Source of the DNA: UBA7672 sp031419455
Lineage (GTDB): Bacteria; Pseudomonadota; Alphaproteobacteria; Caulobacterales; Hyphomonadaceae
Reading direction: 5' to 3'
DNA length: 33,930 bases
Assembly (NCBI GenBank): GCA_031419455.1
Contig: JANOKS010000188.1
Coordinates: 1-33,930 of the forward strand
Part shown: positions 14,659 through 23,128 of the stretch, in pieces
Position numbering within the stretch: position 1 is the first letter of the stretch
How the letters are laid out: every line of letters begins with the position of its first letter
The notes under the pieces: generated by a model
What the model saw: the letters and a program-made list of their open reading frames with translations, nothing else
Database searches by the model: none
What the model was told of the DNA's origin: nothing
Translations under genes and position numbers: made by a program

Positions 14659-15126
14659 CTACCCCCGCCCGCGATACCCCTGCACGCCGGTGTCAGGAAC
14701 CCACAGTCCTGCGGGCGCAATATCGGTCTGCCAGAACACGTCGATGGGCATGCCGCCCCGCGGATACCAGTAGCCGGCGATCCGCAGCCAGGTCGGCGCA
14801 AGCGTATCGACCAGCCGCTTGCCGATCGCGACCGTGCAGTCCTCGTGGAAGGCGCCATGGTTGCGGAACGAGGTGAGGTAGAGCTTCAGCGACTTGCTCT
14901 CCACGATCCAGTCCGCGGGGGCGTAGTCGATCACCAGATGCGCAAAGTCCGGCTGGCCCGTGACGGGGCAGAGCGAGGTGAATTCCGGCGCAGTGAAGCG
15001 TGCAAGATACAGTGTACCGGGATGCGGGTTGGCCACGCGCTCAAGCACCGCCTGGTCAGGTGATGCGGGCAATGGCGCCTGCGCGCCGAGCTGTGTCAGT
15101 CCTGAAGGATTTGAAGGTGAATTCAT
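14659..15126 (-). CDS. queF: NADPH-dependent 7-cyano-7-deazaguanine reductase, short type
   Basis: A 155-residue unimodular QueF that reduces preQ0 to preQ1 in queuosine biosynthesis. The nucleophilic Cys53 lies in FTSLCPVTGQPDFAH with Asp60, and the NADPH-binding box is ESKSLKLYLTSFRNHGAFHEDC (family ESKSxK). Length fits the short (YkvM-type) group. No other queuosine gene (queC, queD, queE, tgt) is in this window. The ATG at 15126 has only a weak purine-rich site upstream. It is divergent to the outer-membrane protein gene. Confidence 0.96.
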   Translation of the reverse strand: MNSPSNPSGLTQLGAQAPLPASPDQAVLERVANPHPGTLYLARFTAPEFTSLCPVTGQPDFAHLVIDYAPADWIVESKSLKLYLTSFRNHGAFHEDCTVAIGKRLVDTLAPTWLRIAGYWYPRGGMPIDVFWQTDIAPAGLWVPDTGVQGYRGRG

Positions 15127-15467
15127 GCCGCTTGATGGCCCCCGCGCGCAAATTCGGCAATAGGCCGGTCCGATTCGTCCGCACGCAGACGGAATCTTCC
15201 ATGAAACACCCGTAATGACGGCTTTAAGTTCTCGCTTACCGCGTGAAGCCTACGGTTCGGGCGCCCAAACATCGGGCGTGTGACCCAAGGGTTGTCATGA
15301 AATTGTGCGGGTACGCTGCACCGCCGCACAGATTGGCCGAACCGCTTCTGGTGTGTCCGTCCAAATCGTCATGGTCGTCCGCGAGACGGAAGCGCTCCCC
15401 GGCGCGTCCGCACTTGCAAAGCCGCGTCTGCGGGTCGGTTCAACAAGAGGGGAAAAGGGTATTGATA
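15127..15467. other. Non-coding stretch between divergent queF and outer-membrane protein genes
   Basis: About 340 bases upstream of both genes. Frames crossing it lack codon bias of neighbours. A TTGTCA at 15292-15297 resembles a -35 box, but no good -10 is at the right distance. I see no riboswitch or repeat that I can defend. Confidence 0.4.
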
Positions 15468-16169
15468 ATGCGCAACCTCCTGATCTTTAGCGTCCTGGCC
15501 GCGGCCACGGCTACTCCCGCCTTCGCCCAGGAAGTCACCGTCACAGGCAACGTGGCCCTGACAACGGATTATGTTTTCCGTGGCGTCTCGCAGACCGACG
15601 AAAGCCCCGCCATCCAGGGTGGTTTCGACGCCGCCTTCGGCAATACGGGTTTCTACGCCGGCGCCTGGGCGTCGAACATCAATTTCGGCACCGGCGGCTC
15701 CAATCTCGAGCTCGACCTCTATGGTGGTTACAAGTTCGCTCTCGGCCCGGTCGCCATGGATGTCGGCGTGCTCGGCTATTTCTATCCCGGCGCGTCGGAT
15801 GACGCGGCCGAACTCGACTACTACGAAGCCTACGCGAAACCCTCGATCGCCCTGACCGACCAGTTCACGCTGGGCGGCGGCGTCTACTGGTCGCCGGAAT
15901 TCACCGGCGAGTCGGGCGATGGCCTCTATGTCGAAGTCAACGGCGCCTACGTCGTCAGCCCGGAACTCACCTTCTCCGGCGCCGTCGGCCAGCAGCAGGT
16001 CGATGCTGCAGGCTTCTTCGCCGGCGAAGACCAGTACCTGACCTGGAACGCGGGCGGCACCTACTCCGCCATGGGTCTCGGCTTCGACCTGCGCTATGTC
16101 GCCACCGACGTCGACAACGTGTCGATCTACGACGACCGCGTGATCTTCACGATCAAGCGCGCCATGTAG
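15468..16169 (+). CDS. Outer-membrane beta-barrel protein, TIGR02001 type
   Basis: A 233-residue exported protein. The signal peptide MRNLLIFSVLAAATATPAFA is cut before QE (Ala20/Gln21). The mature part starts with VTGNVALTTDYVFRGVSQTD and PAIQGGFDAAF, the hallmark of the TIGR02001 proteobacterial family, and continues with alternating amphipathic strands. Such proteins are predicted to be small barrels; a transport or structural role in the outer membrane is inferred. The ATG at 15468 follows GAGGGGAAAAGGG, so longer frames upstream are not used. A stem (16170-16199) and a perfect GAAA-loop hairpin follow the stop. Confidence 0.9.
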   Translation: MRNLLIFSVLAAATATPAFAQEVTVTGNVALTTDYVFRGVSQTDESPAIQGGFDAAFGNTGFYAGAWASNINFGTGGSNLELDLYGGYKFALGPVAMDVGVLGYFYPGASDDAAELDYYEAYAKPSIALTDQFTLGGGVYWSPEFTGESGDGLYVEVNGAYVVSPELTFSGAVGQQQVDAAGFFAGEDQYLTWNAGGTYSAMGLGFDLRYVATDVDNVSIYDDRVIFTIKRAM

Positions 16170-16199
16170 TTTCAGCTCCTCCTGCGGGAGGCCTGAAAT
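16170..16199 (+). terminator. Hairpin after outer-membrane protein gene
   Basis: TTTCAG and CTCC pair with GGAG and CTGAAA around a short loop right after the TAG. There is no long T-run, so termination would be weak or the structure may protect the mRNA end. Confidence 0.45.
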
Positions 16200-16234
16200 A
16201 ACGGTTGCCTGACGGCCTGCCGTCGGAAACATGG

Positions 16235-16262
16235 GGAGCCGCCACGGAAACGTGGCGGCTCC
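16235..16262 (+). other. Perfect 12-bp hairpin with GAAA tetraloop before antiporter gene
   Basis: GGAGCCGCCACG (16235-16246) pairs perfectly with 16251-16262, closed by a GAAA (GNRA) loop. It ends about ten bases before the Shine-Dalgarno of the antiporter gene. It may be a terminator (CCTGCTGTGT after it is only moderately T-rich) or an mRNA element of the following gene. Confidence 0.6.
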
Positions 16263-16279
16263 TGCTGTGTCGGAGGCCC

Positions 16280-17980
16280 ATGACCGCCGTTGAAACCCTG
16301 CAACCCGCGATCATCTATCTTGGCGCGGGGCTGGCGGCGGCGCTTGCCGCAAAGGCCGCGCGGGTAAGCCCGATCGTCGGCTATCTTGTCGCCGGCCTGG
16401 TGATCGGGCCGTCGGGCTTCGGCCTCGTCCAGAACAACGAGACAGCACGCTTCCTCGCCGATCTTGGCGTGGTCTTCCTGCTGTTCGACATCGGCCTGCA
16501 TTTCTCGCTGAAGGAAATCAGCACACGGCGCAACGACATGATCGGCCTTGCACCGCTGCAGATCATCCTGTGCGGCGGCGCGTTCGCAATGATCGGCGTC
16601 GCGTTCGGCTTCCCTTGGCCAGTTGCATTGCTGGTCGGCGTCTCGCTCGCCCTGTCGTCCACGGCGGTCGTCGCGCGCATCCTCTCCGACCGCAACCAGC
16701 CCGGCTGCCCGATGGGGCGCTCGGCGACAGCGGTGCTCGTGGCGCAGGACATCGTCGCAATCTTCCTCCTGACCTTCGCGGCCTCTCTGGGCGGTGATCC
16801 GGATCTGTTGGGGACTGAGGTGGTCATCGTGCTCGGCAAGGCGGTGCTGGCGCTCGCCATCGCCATCCTTGCGGGCCGGTTCGTCGTGCGCCCGCTGTTC
16901 CAGTCGCTCGCTGCAACCGGCAATCGCGAGACCTTCACCGTCGTCGCGCTTTTCATCGTGCTCGCCGCCAGCGCCGCCACCGCCCGCGCCGAACTATCGC
17001 TCACGCTCGGCGCGTTCCTCGCTGGCATGGCGCTGTCCGACACCCCATATCGCAATACGGTGCAGGCGGAGGTGAAGCCCTTCGCCGGCCTGCTGCTCGG
17101 CCTCTTCTTCATGAGCGTGGGCATGAGCGTGAACCTGCCCGCCATGGCCTATATCTGGCCCGCCGTGCTTGCGACCGCGCTGGTCATCGTGATCGTGAAA
17201 ACGGTGGTGGTGTTCACCGCCGCCCGCCTCAATGGCTGGGCCGTTCCCGGCGCCACACAGCTGGGTTTTCTTCTGTCGCAGGGTTCGGAATTCACCCTCG
17301 TCATCGCCGGCGTCGCCACCATCTCCGCCGCCATGCCCGGCGCATGGGCCGGCGTGCTGACAGCGGCCGTCGCCGTCACGCTGGTCGCCGCGCCGATCTG
17401 GACGGCGCTGGGCCTGCACCTCGCCCGCATCCTCGCCGAGCGCCGCAAGGATGCGCCTGTCGATGCCGAGGAGGTCGCACAGGAGCATCCCGTGCTGGTC
17501 TTCGGCATGACGCAAGAAGGCCGCCTCGCCGCCGACGCCCTGCGCGACCACGACATCCCCTGCATCGGCGTCGACTCTGACCCCGAGCGCTTCGTCGCAG
17601 CCTCATCCGACGGCTACGACATGGTGTTCGGCGATGCACGCGACCTGGCGGTCATGCAAAGCCTCGATGCGAAGCAGTCCAAGGCGATCGTGCTCGGCGC
17701 GCGCGGCCTTGGCGCAGTTGACGCCTTCAAGACCGCCACTGCAACGCAGCCCTGCTTCATCGCGGCAAGCTCGATGCCGGAACGCGCAGAGCTTGCAGCC
17801 CTCGGTTTCCGCGCGCATCTCGCGCACGCCGAACCGCGTGGCCTGGAACTCGCGACGGACCTGCTGCAGCAACTCGGCATCGATCAGGCGCGCATCACCG
17901 CATGGGTGAAGGACCAGGCCGAACGGCGCGGCCTGCCGGACAACTTGCCCGAGCCCGAGAAAACCGTCGAAGCCGCCTAG
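16280..17980 (+). CDS. CPA2 family monovalent cation:proton antiporter (KefB/YbaL-like) with TrkA-N domain
   Basis: A 566-residue membrane transporter. About 12-13 hydrophobic segments fill residues 8-395, with the family stretches SPIVGYLVAGLVIGPSGFG, LGVVFLLFDIGLHF and SLTLGAFLAGMALSDTPY. From about residue 415 a cytoplasmic TrkA-N Rossmann domain follows (HPVLVFGMTQEGRLAADALR). It exchanges K+ or Na+ for protons at the inner membrane. The dinucleotide loop reads G-M-T-x-x-G, so the second Gly of GxGxxG is replaced, suggesting altered or lost nucleotide gating. GGAGG lies before the ATG. The TAG stop shares CTAG with the convergent bioY gene. Confidence 0.92.
   Translation: MTAVETLQPAIIYLGAGLAAALAAKAARVSPIVGYLVAGLVIGPSGFGLVQNNETARFLADLGVVFLLFDIGLHFSLKEISTRRNDMIGLAPLQIILCGGAFAMIGVAFGFPWPVALLVGVSLALSSTAVVARILSDRNQPGCPMGRSATAVLVAQDIVAIFLLTFAASLGGDPDLLGTEVVIVLGKAVLALAIAILAGRFVVRPLFQSLAATGNRETFTVVALFIVLAASAATARAELSLTLGAFLAGMALSDTPYRNTVQAEVKPFAGLLLGLFFMSVGMSVNLPAMAYIWPAVLATALVIVIVKTVVVFTAARLNGWAVPGATQLGFLLSQGSEFTLVIAGVATISAAMPGAWAGVLTAAVAVTLVAAPIWTALGLHLARILAERRKDAPVDAEEVAQEHPVLVFGMTQEGRLAADALRDHDIPCIGVDSDPERFVAASSDGYDMVFGDARDLAVMQSLDAKQSKAIVLGARGLGAVDAFKTATATQPCFIAASSMPERAELAALGFRAHLAHAEPRGLELATDLLQQLGIDQARITAWVKDQAERRGLPDNLPEPEKTVEAA
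17977..17980. other. Shared CTAG: overlapping stops of antiporter and bioY genes
   Basis: The antiporter stop (17978-17980) and the bioY stop (17979-17977 on the other strand) are both TAG inside one CTAG palindrome. This is the same arrangement as at 1050-1053. Confidence 0.95.
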
Positions 17981-18552
17981 CCCTGCAGCGCGCGTATGCG
18001 CGGCTCTGCCAGCTTCACCACGACCATCGCCAGCACTGACTTCAGCATAGCGCCGACGAGGAATGGCCCCACGCCAGACTCAAAGGCAGGCCCTGCTCCG
18101 ATGAGCATCGCCAACCGCCCCCATCCGCAAGCGAGGATCAGCGCGTGCCCTAACAGGAACACCGTCAGCATCGGCGCCCACGCGCGCAGCCGCGGCTGCT
18201 CGGTCAGCCATCCGCAGACGAACGCGGCGAGCGCAAAGCCGGCAAGATACCCCGCCGTCGGCCCGGAGAAAGCATCGAGCCCGCCGGCGCCATCGGCGAG
18301 AAACGGCAGGCCAAGCGCTGCCTGCGTGAGCCAGGTCACCACGATCGCAAAGCCCAGCCGCGCGCCCGCCATGCCAGCCACAAGCAGAACCGCGAATGTC
18401 TGCATCGTCATGGGCACCGGATACATCGGCGCCGAAACCCACGAAGATGCAGCAATCACCCAGCTGCCGATCAGCACAGCGCCGATGCGCCAGAGCGCTG
18501 GCCGCTCGGCGAGGTAGGCGCGCAAGGGCGCAACATGAACCTGCGTCGTCAT
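17977..18552 (-). CDS. bioY: Biotin transporter S component, BioY family
   Basis: A 191-residue integral membrane protein with about six hydrophobic segments. The BioY signature YPVPMTMQTFAVLLVAGMAG is clear, with TAGYLAGFALAAFVCGWL later. BioY binds biotin and imports it as the S unit of an ECF transporter; it can work alone at low rate or with EcfAT. No ecfA or ecfT is in the window. The ATG at 18552 has GGGGA upstream and removes a stretch with a different composition. It overlaps the convergent antiporter gene by four bases. Confidence 0.92.
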   Translation of the reverse strand: MTTQVHVAPLRAYLAERPALWRIGAVLIGSWVIAASSWVSAPMYPVPMTMQTFAVLLVAGMAGARLGFAIVVTWLTQAALGLPFLADGAGGLDAFSGPTAGYLAGFALAAFVCGWLTEQPRLRAWAPMLTVFLLGHALILACGWGRLAMLIGAGPAFESGVGPFLVGAMLKSVLAMVVVKLAEPRIRALQG

Positions 18553-18699
18553 TCGGTCGTCCCCAGCCCACCCGGTCAGGACGCAGCCTAGTACGCTCTG
18601 CGCCGGACGCTCCGCGCCGAGTTGCCGCATGCCGCAGATTCGTGCGTAGTCCAGACCGCACGTCCTCCGCGGACCTCTGCCCGTTCAGGAATGCACCAC

Positions 18700-19644
18700 A
18701 TGAACCTCTGGTCGGCCCTGTCCGCCATCGTGCTGGCGTCCCTTCCGCTCGCGGCATGCGCGATGCGGGAGATTTCGATCGCGCAGCTACGCGTGGAGTA
18801 CGGCGTCCCCGCTTCGCGGACGTTCGAGCCATCGCCCGGCGTGCGCGTGCACTACACCGATGAAGGCGCGCGCGGCGGACGGACGCTGATCCTCGTCCAC
18901 GGCTTTGCGGCCTCCGTCCATGCGTGGCGCCCGTGGATCGATCGCCTGGCGAAGGATTTTCGCGTGGTGGCCATCGATCTGCCTGGCCACGGGCTAACGC
19001 AGACGCCGTCCGGCTATCGCGCAACGCTCGAACAGAATGCGCAGCTGGTGGAGGACCTCGCAACTCATCTCGGCATCGAACGCTTCATCCTCGCCGGCAA
19101 CTCGATGGGTGGCGCCGTTTCGCTGGCCTACGCGATGGAGCATGCCCAGCGCCTTCAGGGCCTCGTCCTCGTCTCGCCCGCAGGCTGGCCGGACGAGCGC
19201 GGCGGCGGCGCGCCCGGCGGTTTCGCCCTGCTGAACAACGACGCCGGGCGTTTTATCCTGAAACTCATGGACCCGCGTATCGTGGTCGGCGGCGGCTTGA
19301 AGTCCGCCTATGTCGATGAAGCCCTCGTCACAGACGCCGTCATCGACCGCTATGCCGAACTCGCCATGGGCGAAGGCCATCGCGACGTGTTGCTCACGCA
19401 GCGCTCGCAACCCGAGACGCCGTGGACGCCCGCATCCTTCGCCGCCATCCGCACGCCGACACTGGTGATGGTCGGCGAGAAGGATGCACTGATCCCGCCC
19501 GCCAGCGGCCGCGCGATTGCACGCGCCATTCCGGGCGCCTATCTCGTCACCTATCCAGAAGGCGGTCACCTGCCGATGGAGCAGCTGCCCGATCAGACCG
19601 TCCAGCATCTTCTGGCTTTCATCCGCGGCCTTCCTGCAAAGTAG
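18700..19644 (+). CDS. Alpha/beta hydrolase, putative lipoprotein
   Basis: A 314-residue alpha/beta-fold hydrolase. The N-terminus MNLWSALSAIVLASLPLAAC has a good lipobox (LAAC, Cys20), so the enzyme is probably lipid-anchored in the periplasm. The oxyanion-hole HG is in LVHGFAAS, the nucleophile Ser135 is in GNSMGG, and the acid and base are likely Asp262 (EKDALIP) and His290 (GGHLPME). The substrate may be an ester or a C-C bond compound; the sequence does not tell. ATG 18700 is preferred over 18691, because the TCAGGA site is then at a normal distance. It is divergent to bioY. Confidence 0.88.
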   Translation: MNLWSALSAIVLASLPLAACAMREISIAQLRVEYGVPASRTFEPSPGVRVHYTDEGARGGRTLILVHGFAASVHAWRPWIDRLAKDFRVVAIDLPGHGLTQTPSGYRATLEQNAQLVEDLATHLGIERFILAGNSMGGAVSLAYAMEHAQRLQGLVLVSPAGWPDERGGGAPGGFALLNNDAGRFILKLMDPRIVVGGGLKSAYVDEALVTDAVIDRYAELAMGEGHRDVLLTQRSQPETPWTPASFAAIRTPTLVMVGEKDALIPPASGRAIARAIPGAYLVTYPEGGHLPMEQLPDQTVQHLLAFIRGLPAK

Positions 19645-19945
19645 GCTCGAACCCGGCTCGCTGGTCCAAATGGACGAGACGCAAAACGCGCAGCTGTCAT
19701 CCCGGAAGCGCGCAGCGCTATCCGGGACCCATTGCGGGAGGACGACGGCGGATGAATGGGTCCCGGGTCTCGCTACGCCCGCCCGGGATGACAACCGGTG
19801 CTTCGTGAGGATCTGCGGCTGTCGGGGCGGATATTGCCTTCGCTTGTTTGCTGACGCGCGAAATAGGCAGAACTCTCCACGCAACGCTCTGGCGGCTGTC
19901 TGCGGGATTCTGGCATAAGCAACCCCAAAGGCTGAGGAGAGCGGC
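19645..19945 (+). other. Non-coding stretch upstream of alanine dehydrogenase
   Basis: About 300 bases without a gene. It holds the inverted repeat at 19696-19792 and the upstream region of ald with GAGGAGA before the start codon. No other structure was found. Confidence 0.5.
19696..19792. repeat. Inverted repeat element of about 97 bp
   Basis: Left arm GTCATCCCGG with TCCGGGACCCATT and right arm AATGGGTCCCGGGT with CCCGGGATGAC are inverted copies. The arms also have GC-rich inner hairpins (GCGCAGCGC). It resembles the dispersed intergenic repeats of the class GTCATCCCGGG found in alphaproteobacteria. Confidence 0.8.
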
Positions 19946-21057
<1,112 letters not shown>

Positions 21058-21061
<4 letters not shown>

Positions 21062-21510
21062 GGCGCTGGTTCGCCGGCGCTTTGGTTGCGTTCCTCGCGG
21101 CGTGCGGCGGCGGACCGGCCCCGCCCGACATGAAGGACCCGCTCTCGGTCGCGCGCGCATTCGTTGACGCCTACAACGCCAAGGATCTCGCGCGGATGCT
21201 GCCGCTGGTCGATCAGGTCAACATGGACGCGATCAAGGCCGCGCTCACCGACGGCCCCAACAGCGAAGCATGGCAGGGCATCTTCGCGCCCCAGATGGTG
21301 CAGCTGATCGCCCGCGAAGGCGGCAAGGTCGAAGGCCCGCGCTATGAGAGCCGCGACGCTGTCGTGAAGGTTGCGACATCGGACCTGGGCGACGTCTATA
21401 CCGTCGAGCTTTCAGAACGCGATGATGGCGACTGGCTGATCGTGGAGAACGCCGTGCTGAGCGAACAGGAATTCGCGGCGTTGCCGACGGAGCCGAGGAA
21501 GCGGCGGTAG
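21058..21510 (+). CDS. Small lipoprotein, NTF2/DUF4878-like
   Basis: A 150-residue predicted lipoprotein. The signal MRRWFAGALVAFLAAC has a clear lipobox (LAAC, Cys16). The mature part opens with DPLSVARAFVDAYNAKDLARMLPLVD, the usual start of DUF4878/NTF2-like lipoproteins, and has a short beta-rich end. ATG 21058 overlaps the ald stop as ATGA, so translation is probably coupled; an ATG at 21046 is possible. The role is unknown; co-expression with alanine dehydrogenase is likely but may not mean shared function. Confidence 0.8.
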
Positions 21511-21518
21511 TCTTGGCC

Positions 21519-21635
21519 TTCCCCTCCTGCCCTCCCCGTAAACGGGGAGGACCCCCGCAGCGCGAACTTACGTCACAGCGAAGGGCGGTGGCGCCCCAAG
21601 GTCCCTCCCCGTTTACGGGGAGGACAGGAGGGGAA
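21519..21635. repeat. Palindromic repeat copy A, right border of the DUF559 cassette
   Basis: About 117 bp with terminal arms TTCCCCTCCTG and CAGGAGGGGAA, each followed inward by the 20-bp palindrome CCTCCCCGTAAACGGGGAGG or CCTCCCCGTTTACGGGGAGG. The centre is GCGCGAACTTACGTCACAG with AAGGGCG. The DUF559 stop codon begins three bases beyond it. Confidence 0.93.
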
Positions 21636-21638
21636 GGC

Positions 21639-22040
21639 TCAACGCGGCGCAGACTTCGCCATCGACCGCAACTGAACCGCATCATAAATCGTGGAAACGA
21701 CGCCCTCGAGATTCTCGTCCATCTCCTGAACGCTGAACCGCAACACATCGTATCCATGGGTCGCGAGTCGCGCATCGCGGAGCGAGTCACGCGCAACATC
21801 GTGCGTCGGACCATCGACTTCCACAATCAACCCAAGCGGAACACAGCAGTAGTCGACAAAATCGCGGCCTATTGGATGCTGGCGACGAAACGGCGCGCCA
21901 AGAGAACTGCTGCGCAGATGAGGCCACAGACGGCGCTCTGTCTTCGATGCATCACGACGAAGACCTCGGGCGAAGGCCGTCTCTTCACGCGTGCGCCATT
22001 GCCAAGGTTTGCGGTCCACACGGATCCCCCAGAAGGACAC
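21639..22040 (-). CDS. DUF559 domain protein, Vsr-like endonuclease fold
   Basis: A 133-residue DUF559 protein, a family linked to the very-short-patch-repair/restriction-endonuclease-like fold. The N-terminal helix ERRLWPHLRSS is followed by FRRQHPIGRDFVDYCC, then LIVEVDGPTHD and the strand GYDVLRFSVQEM. The predicted metal/catalytic residues are Asp in RDFVDY and Glu-Val-Asp in VEVDG. The gene is bordered on both sides by direct copies of a palindromic repeat; the upstream copy supplies AGGAGGGG as the ribosome site, ten bases before the ATG. Codon use is like the surroundings. It could be a repeat-associated nuclease that spreads or maintains the repeats, but this is inference. Confidence 0.85.
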   Translation of the reverse strand: MSFWGIRVDRKPWQWRTREETAFARGLRRDASKTERRLWPHLRSSSLGAPFRRQHPIGRDFVDYCCVPLGLIVEVDGPTHDVARDSLRDARLATHGYDVLRFSVQEMDENLEGVVSTIYDAVQLRSMAKSAPR

Positions 22041-22048
22041 CTGAGTAT

Positions 22049-22166
22049 TTCCCCTCCTGTCCTCCCCGTAAACGGGGAGGAACCCTGCCGCGCGAACTTA
22101 CCCCACAGCAAAGGGCGAGTGCCGCAGCGCGGTCCCTCCCCGTTTGCGGGGAGGACAGGAGGGGAA
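22049..22166. repeat. Palindromic repeat copy B, left border (5' side) of the DUF559 cassette
   Basis: About 118 bp, same direction as copy A, with ends TTCCCCTCCTG and CAGGAGGGGAA and inner palindromes CCTCCCCGTAAACGGGGAGG and CCTCCCCGTTTGCGGGGAGG. Most sequence differences lie in the centre. The end at 22049-22058 carries the Shine-Dalgarno for the DUF559 gene on the minus strand. Confidence 0.93.
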
Positions 22167-22184
22167 GGATACACGCTCAAACGA

Positions 22185-22213
22185 AAAGGCCCGCTCGAAC
22201 CGAGCGGGCCTTT
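22185..22213 (-). terminator. Intrinsic terminator of the hflK-hflC operon
   Basis: A 13-bp perfect stem (AAAGGCCCGCTCG and its complement, 22185-22197 with 22201-22213) with loop AAC. On the minus strand it ends in CCTTTTCGTTTGAG. It lies 23 bases after the hflC stop and right beside repeat copy B. Confidence 0.85.
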
Positions 22214-22235
22214 CAATCTCACCTCAGCCGCCAGA

Positions 22236-23126
22236 TCAGCGCGGCGTCGAACTGCGCAGGTATTTGAAGAAGTCGCTGTCGGGCGAGAGCACGAAGGGCG
22301 TGCCCGCCTTGATCGAATTCTCGTAGGCCAGCAGCGACCGGTAGAACGCGAAGAACTCCGCGTCCTTGTTGTAGGCGGCGGCGTAGATCCGGTTACGTTC
22401 GGCGTCGCCTTCACCTTCCAGCACCTGAGCCTTCTGTTCGGCTTCGGCCACGATGACCCGCGCCTGCGCGTCGGCCTCCGCGGTGATCGAGGCAAACAGG
22501 CCCTCGCCTTCCGCGTTGTACTGGCTGATCTTCTGCTGCAGCTGCGACTTCATGCGCTCATAGACACGCTGCGAGTTCGCTTCCGGCAGGTCGGCCTGGC
22601 GGATGCGGACGTCGATGATCTCGATGCCGAGCGTGTTCATCTGCGCCTGCAGGGCCGTGCGCACCCGCTGCATCAGCGTGGCGCGCTGACCGGCGATGAT
22701 GTCGGGCTGCGAGACCTTGCCGAGTTCGCCGCGGAGGGCCGCGGTGAAACGCAGGGCGAGCTGCTGCTCGCCATTGCCGCCCGCGGCGCGGAAGTATTGC
22801 AGCGGATTCTTGATGCGCCAGCGCGCGATGGCGTCGACGTTCAGACGCTGCTGGTCGGCCGCAATGACTTCGGCGGCGTCAAGGTCGTAGCCCTGGTTGC
22901 GCTTCTCGTAGAAGCGGACGTCGTCGACCATCGGAATCTTCAGGTGAAGGCCGGCCCCGACATTGGGCAGTTCGCTCTTTTCAGTCGCGTTGACCGTGTA
23001 CTGCGCCGAACCGAGACGGCTGACGATCGCCTGCTTGTCGACGGGCACGATGTACATGGAGTTGGCGAGGATGATCAGCACGATGGCTGCGATGATCCCG
23101 CCGATCACAAGGGTGCGCTGTTGCAT
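22236..23126 (-). CDS. hflC: HflC, SPFH-domain modulator of FtsH
   Basis: A 296-residue membrane protein of the stomatin/prohibitin (SPFH) family. It has one N-terminal membrane segment (about residues 6-24) and a periplasmic SPFH domain (YIVPVDKQAIVSRLG onwards). A long coiled region follows (NAEGEGLFASITAEADAQAR). With HflK it forms the large cage around the FtsH protease and limits its action on membrane proteins. The ATG is two bases after the hflK stop, so the genes are translationally coupled. A strong terminator follows. No ftsH is in the window. Confidence 0.96.
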   Translation of the reverse strand: MQQRTLVIGGIIAAIVLIILANSMYIVPVDKQAIVSRLGSAQYTVNATEKSELPNVGAGLHLKIPMVDDVRFYEKRNQGYDLDAAEVIAADQQRLNVDAIARWRIKNPLQYFRAAGGNGEQQLALRFTAALRGELGKVSQPDIIAGQRATLMQRVRTALQAQMNTLGIEIIDVRIRQADLPEANSQRVYERMKSQLQQKISQYNAEGEGLFASITAEADAQARVIVAEAEQKAQVLEGEGDAERNRIYAAAYNKDAEFFAFYRSLLAYENSIKAGTPFVLSPDSDFFKYLRSSTPR

Positions 23127-23128
23127 GT

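Noticed and set aside
19645..19945. Insertion sequence remnant before ald
   Set aside because: There is no transposase-like frame and no target duplication; only a short foldback repeat is visible.
21519..22166. CRISPR array
   Set aside because: Only two repeat units are present, each an inverted repeat over 110 bp long, with a coding gene and not a spacer between them.
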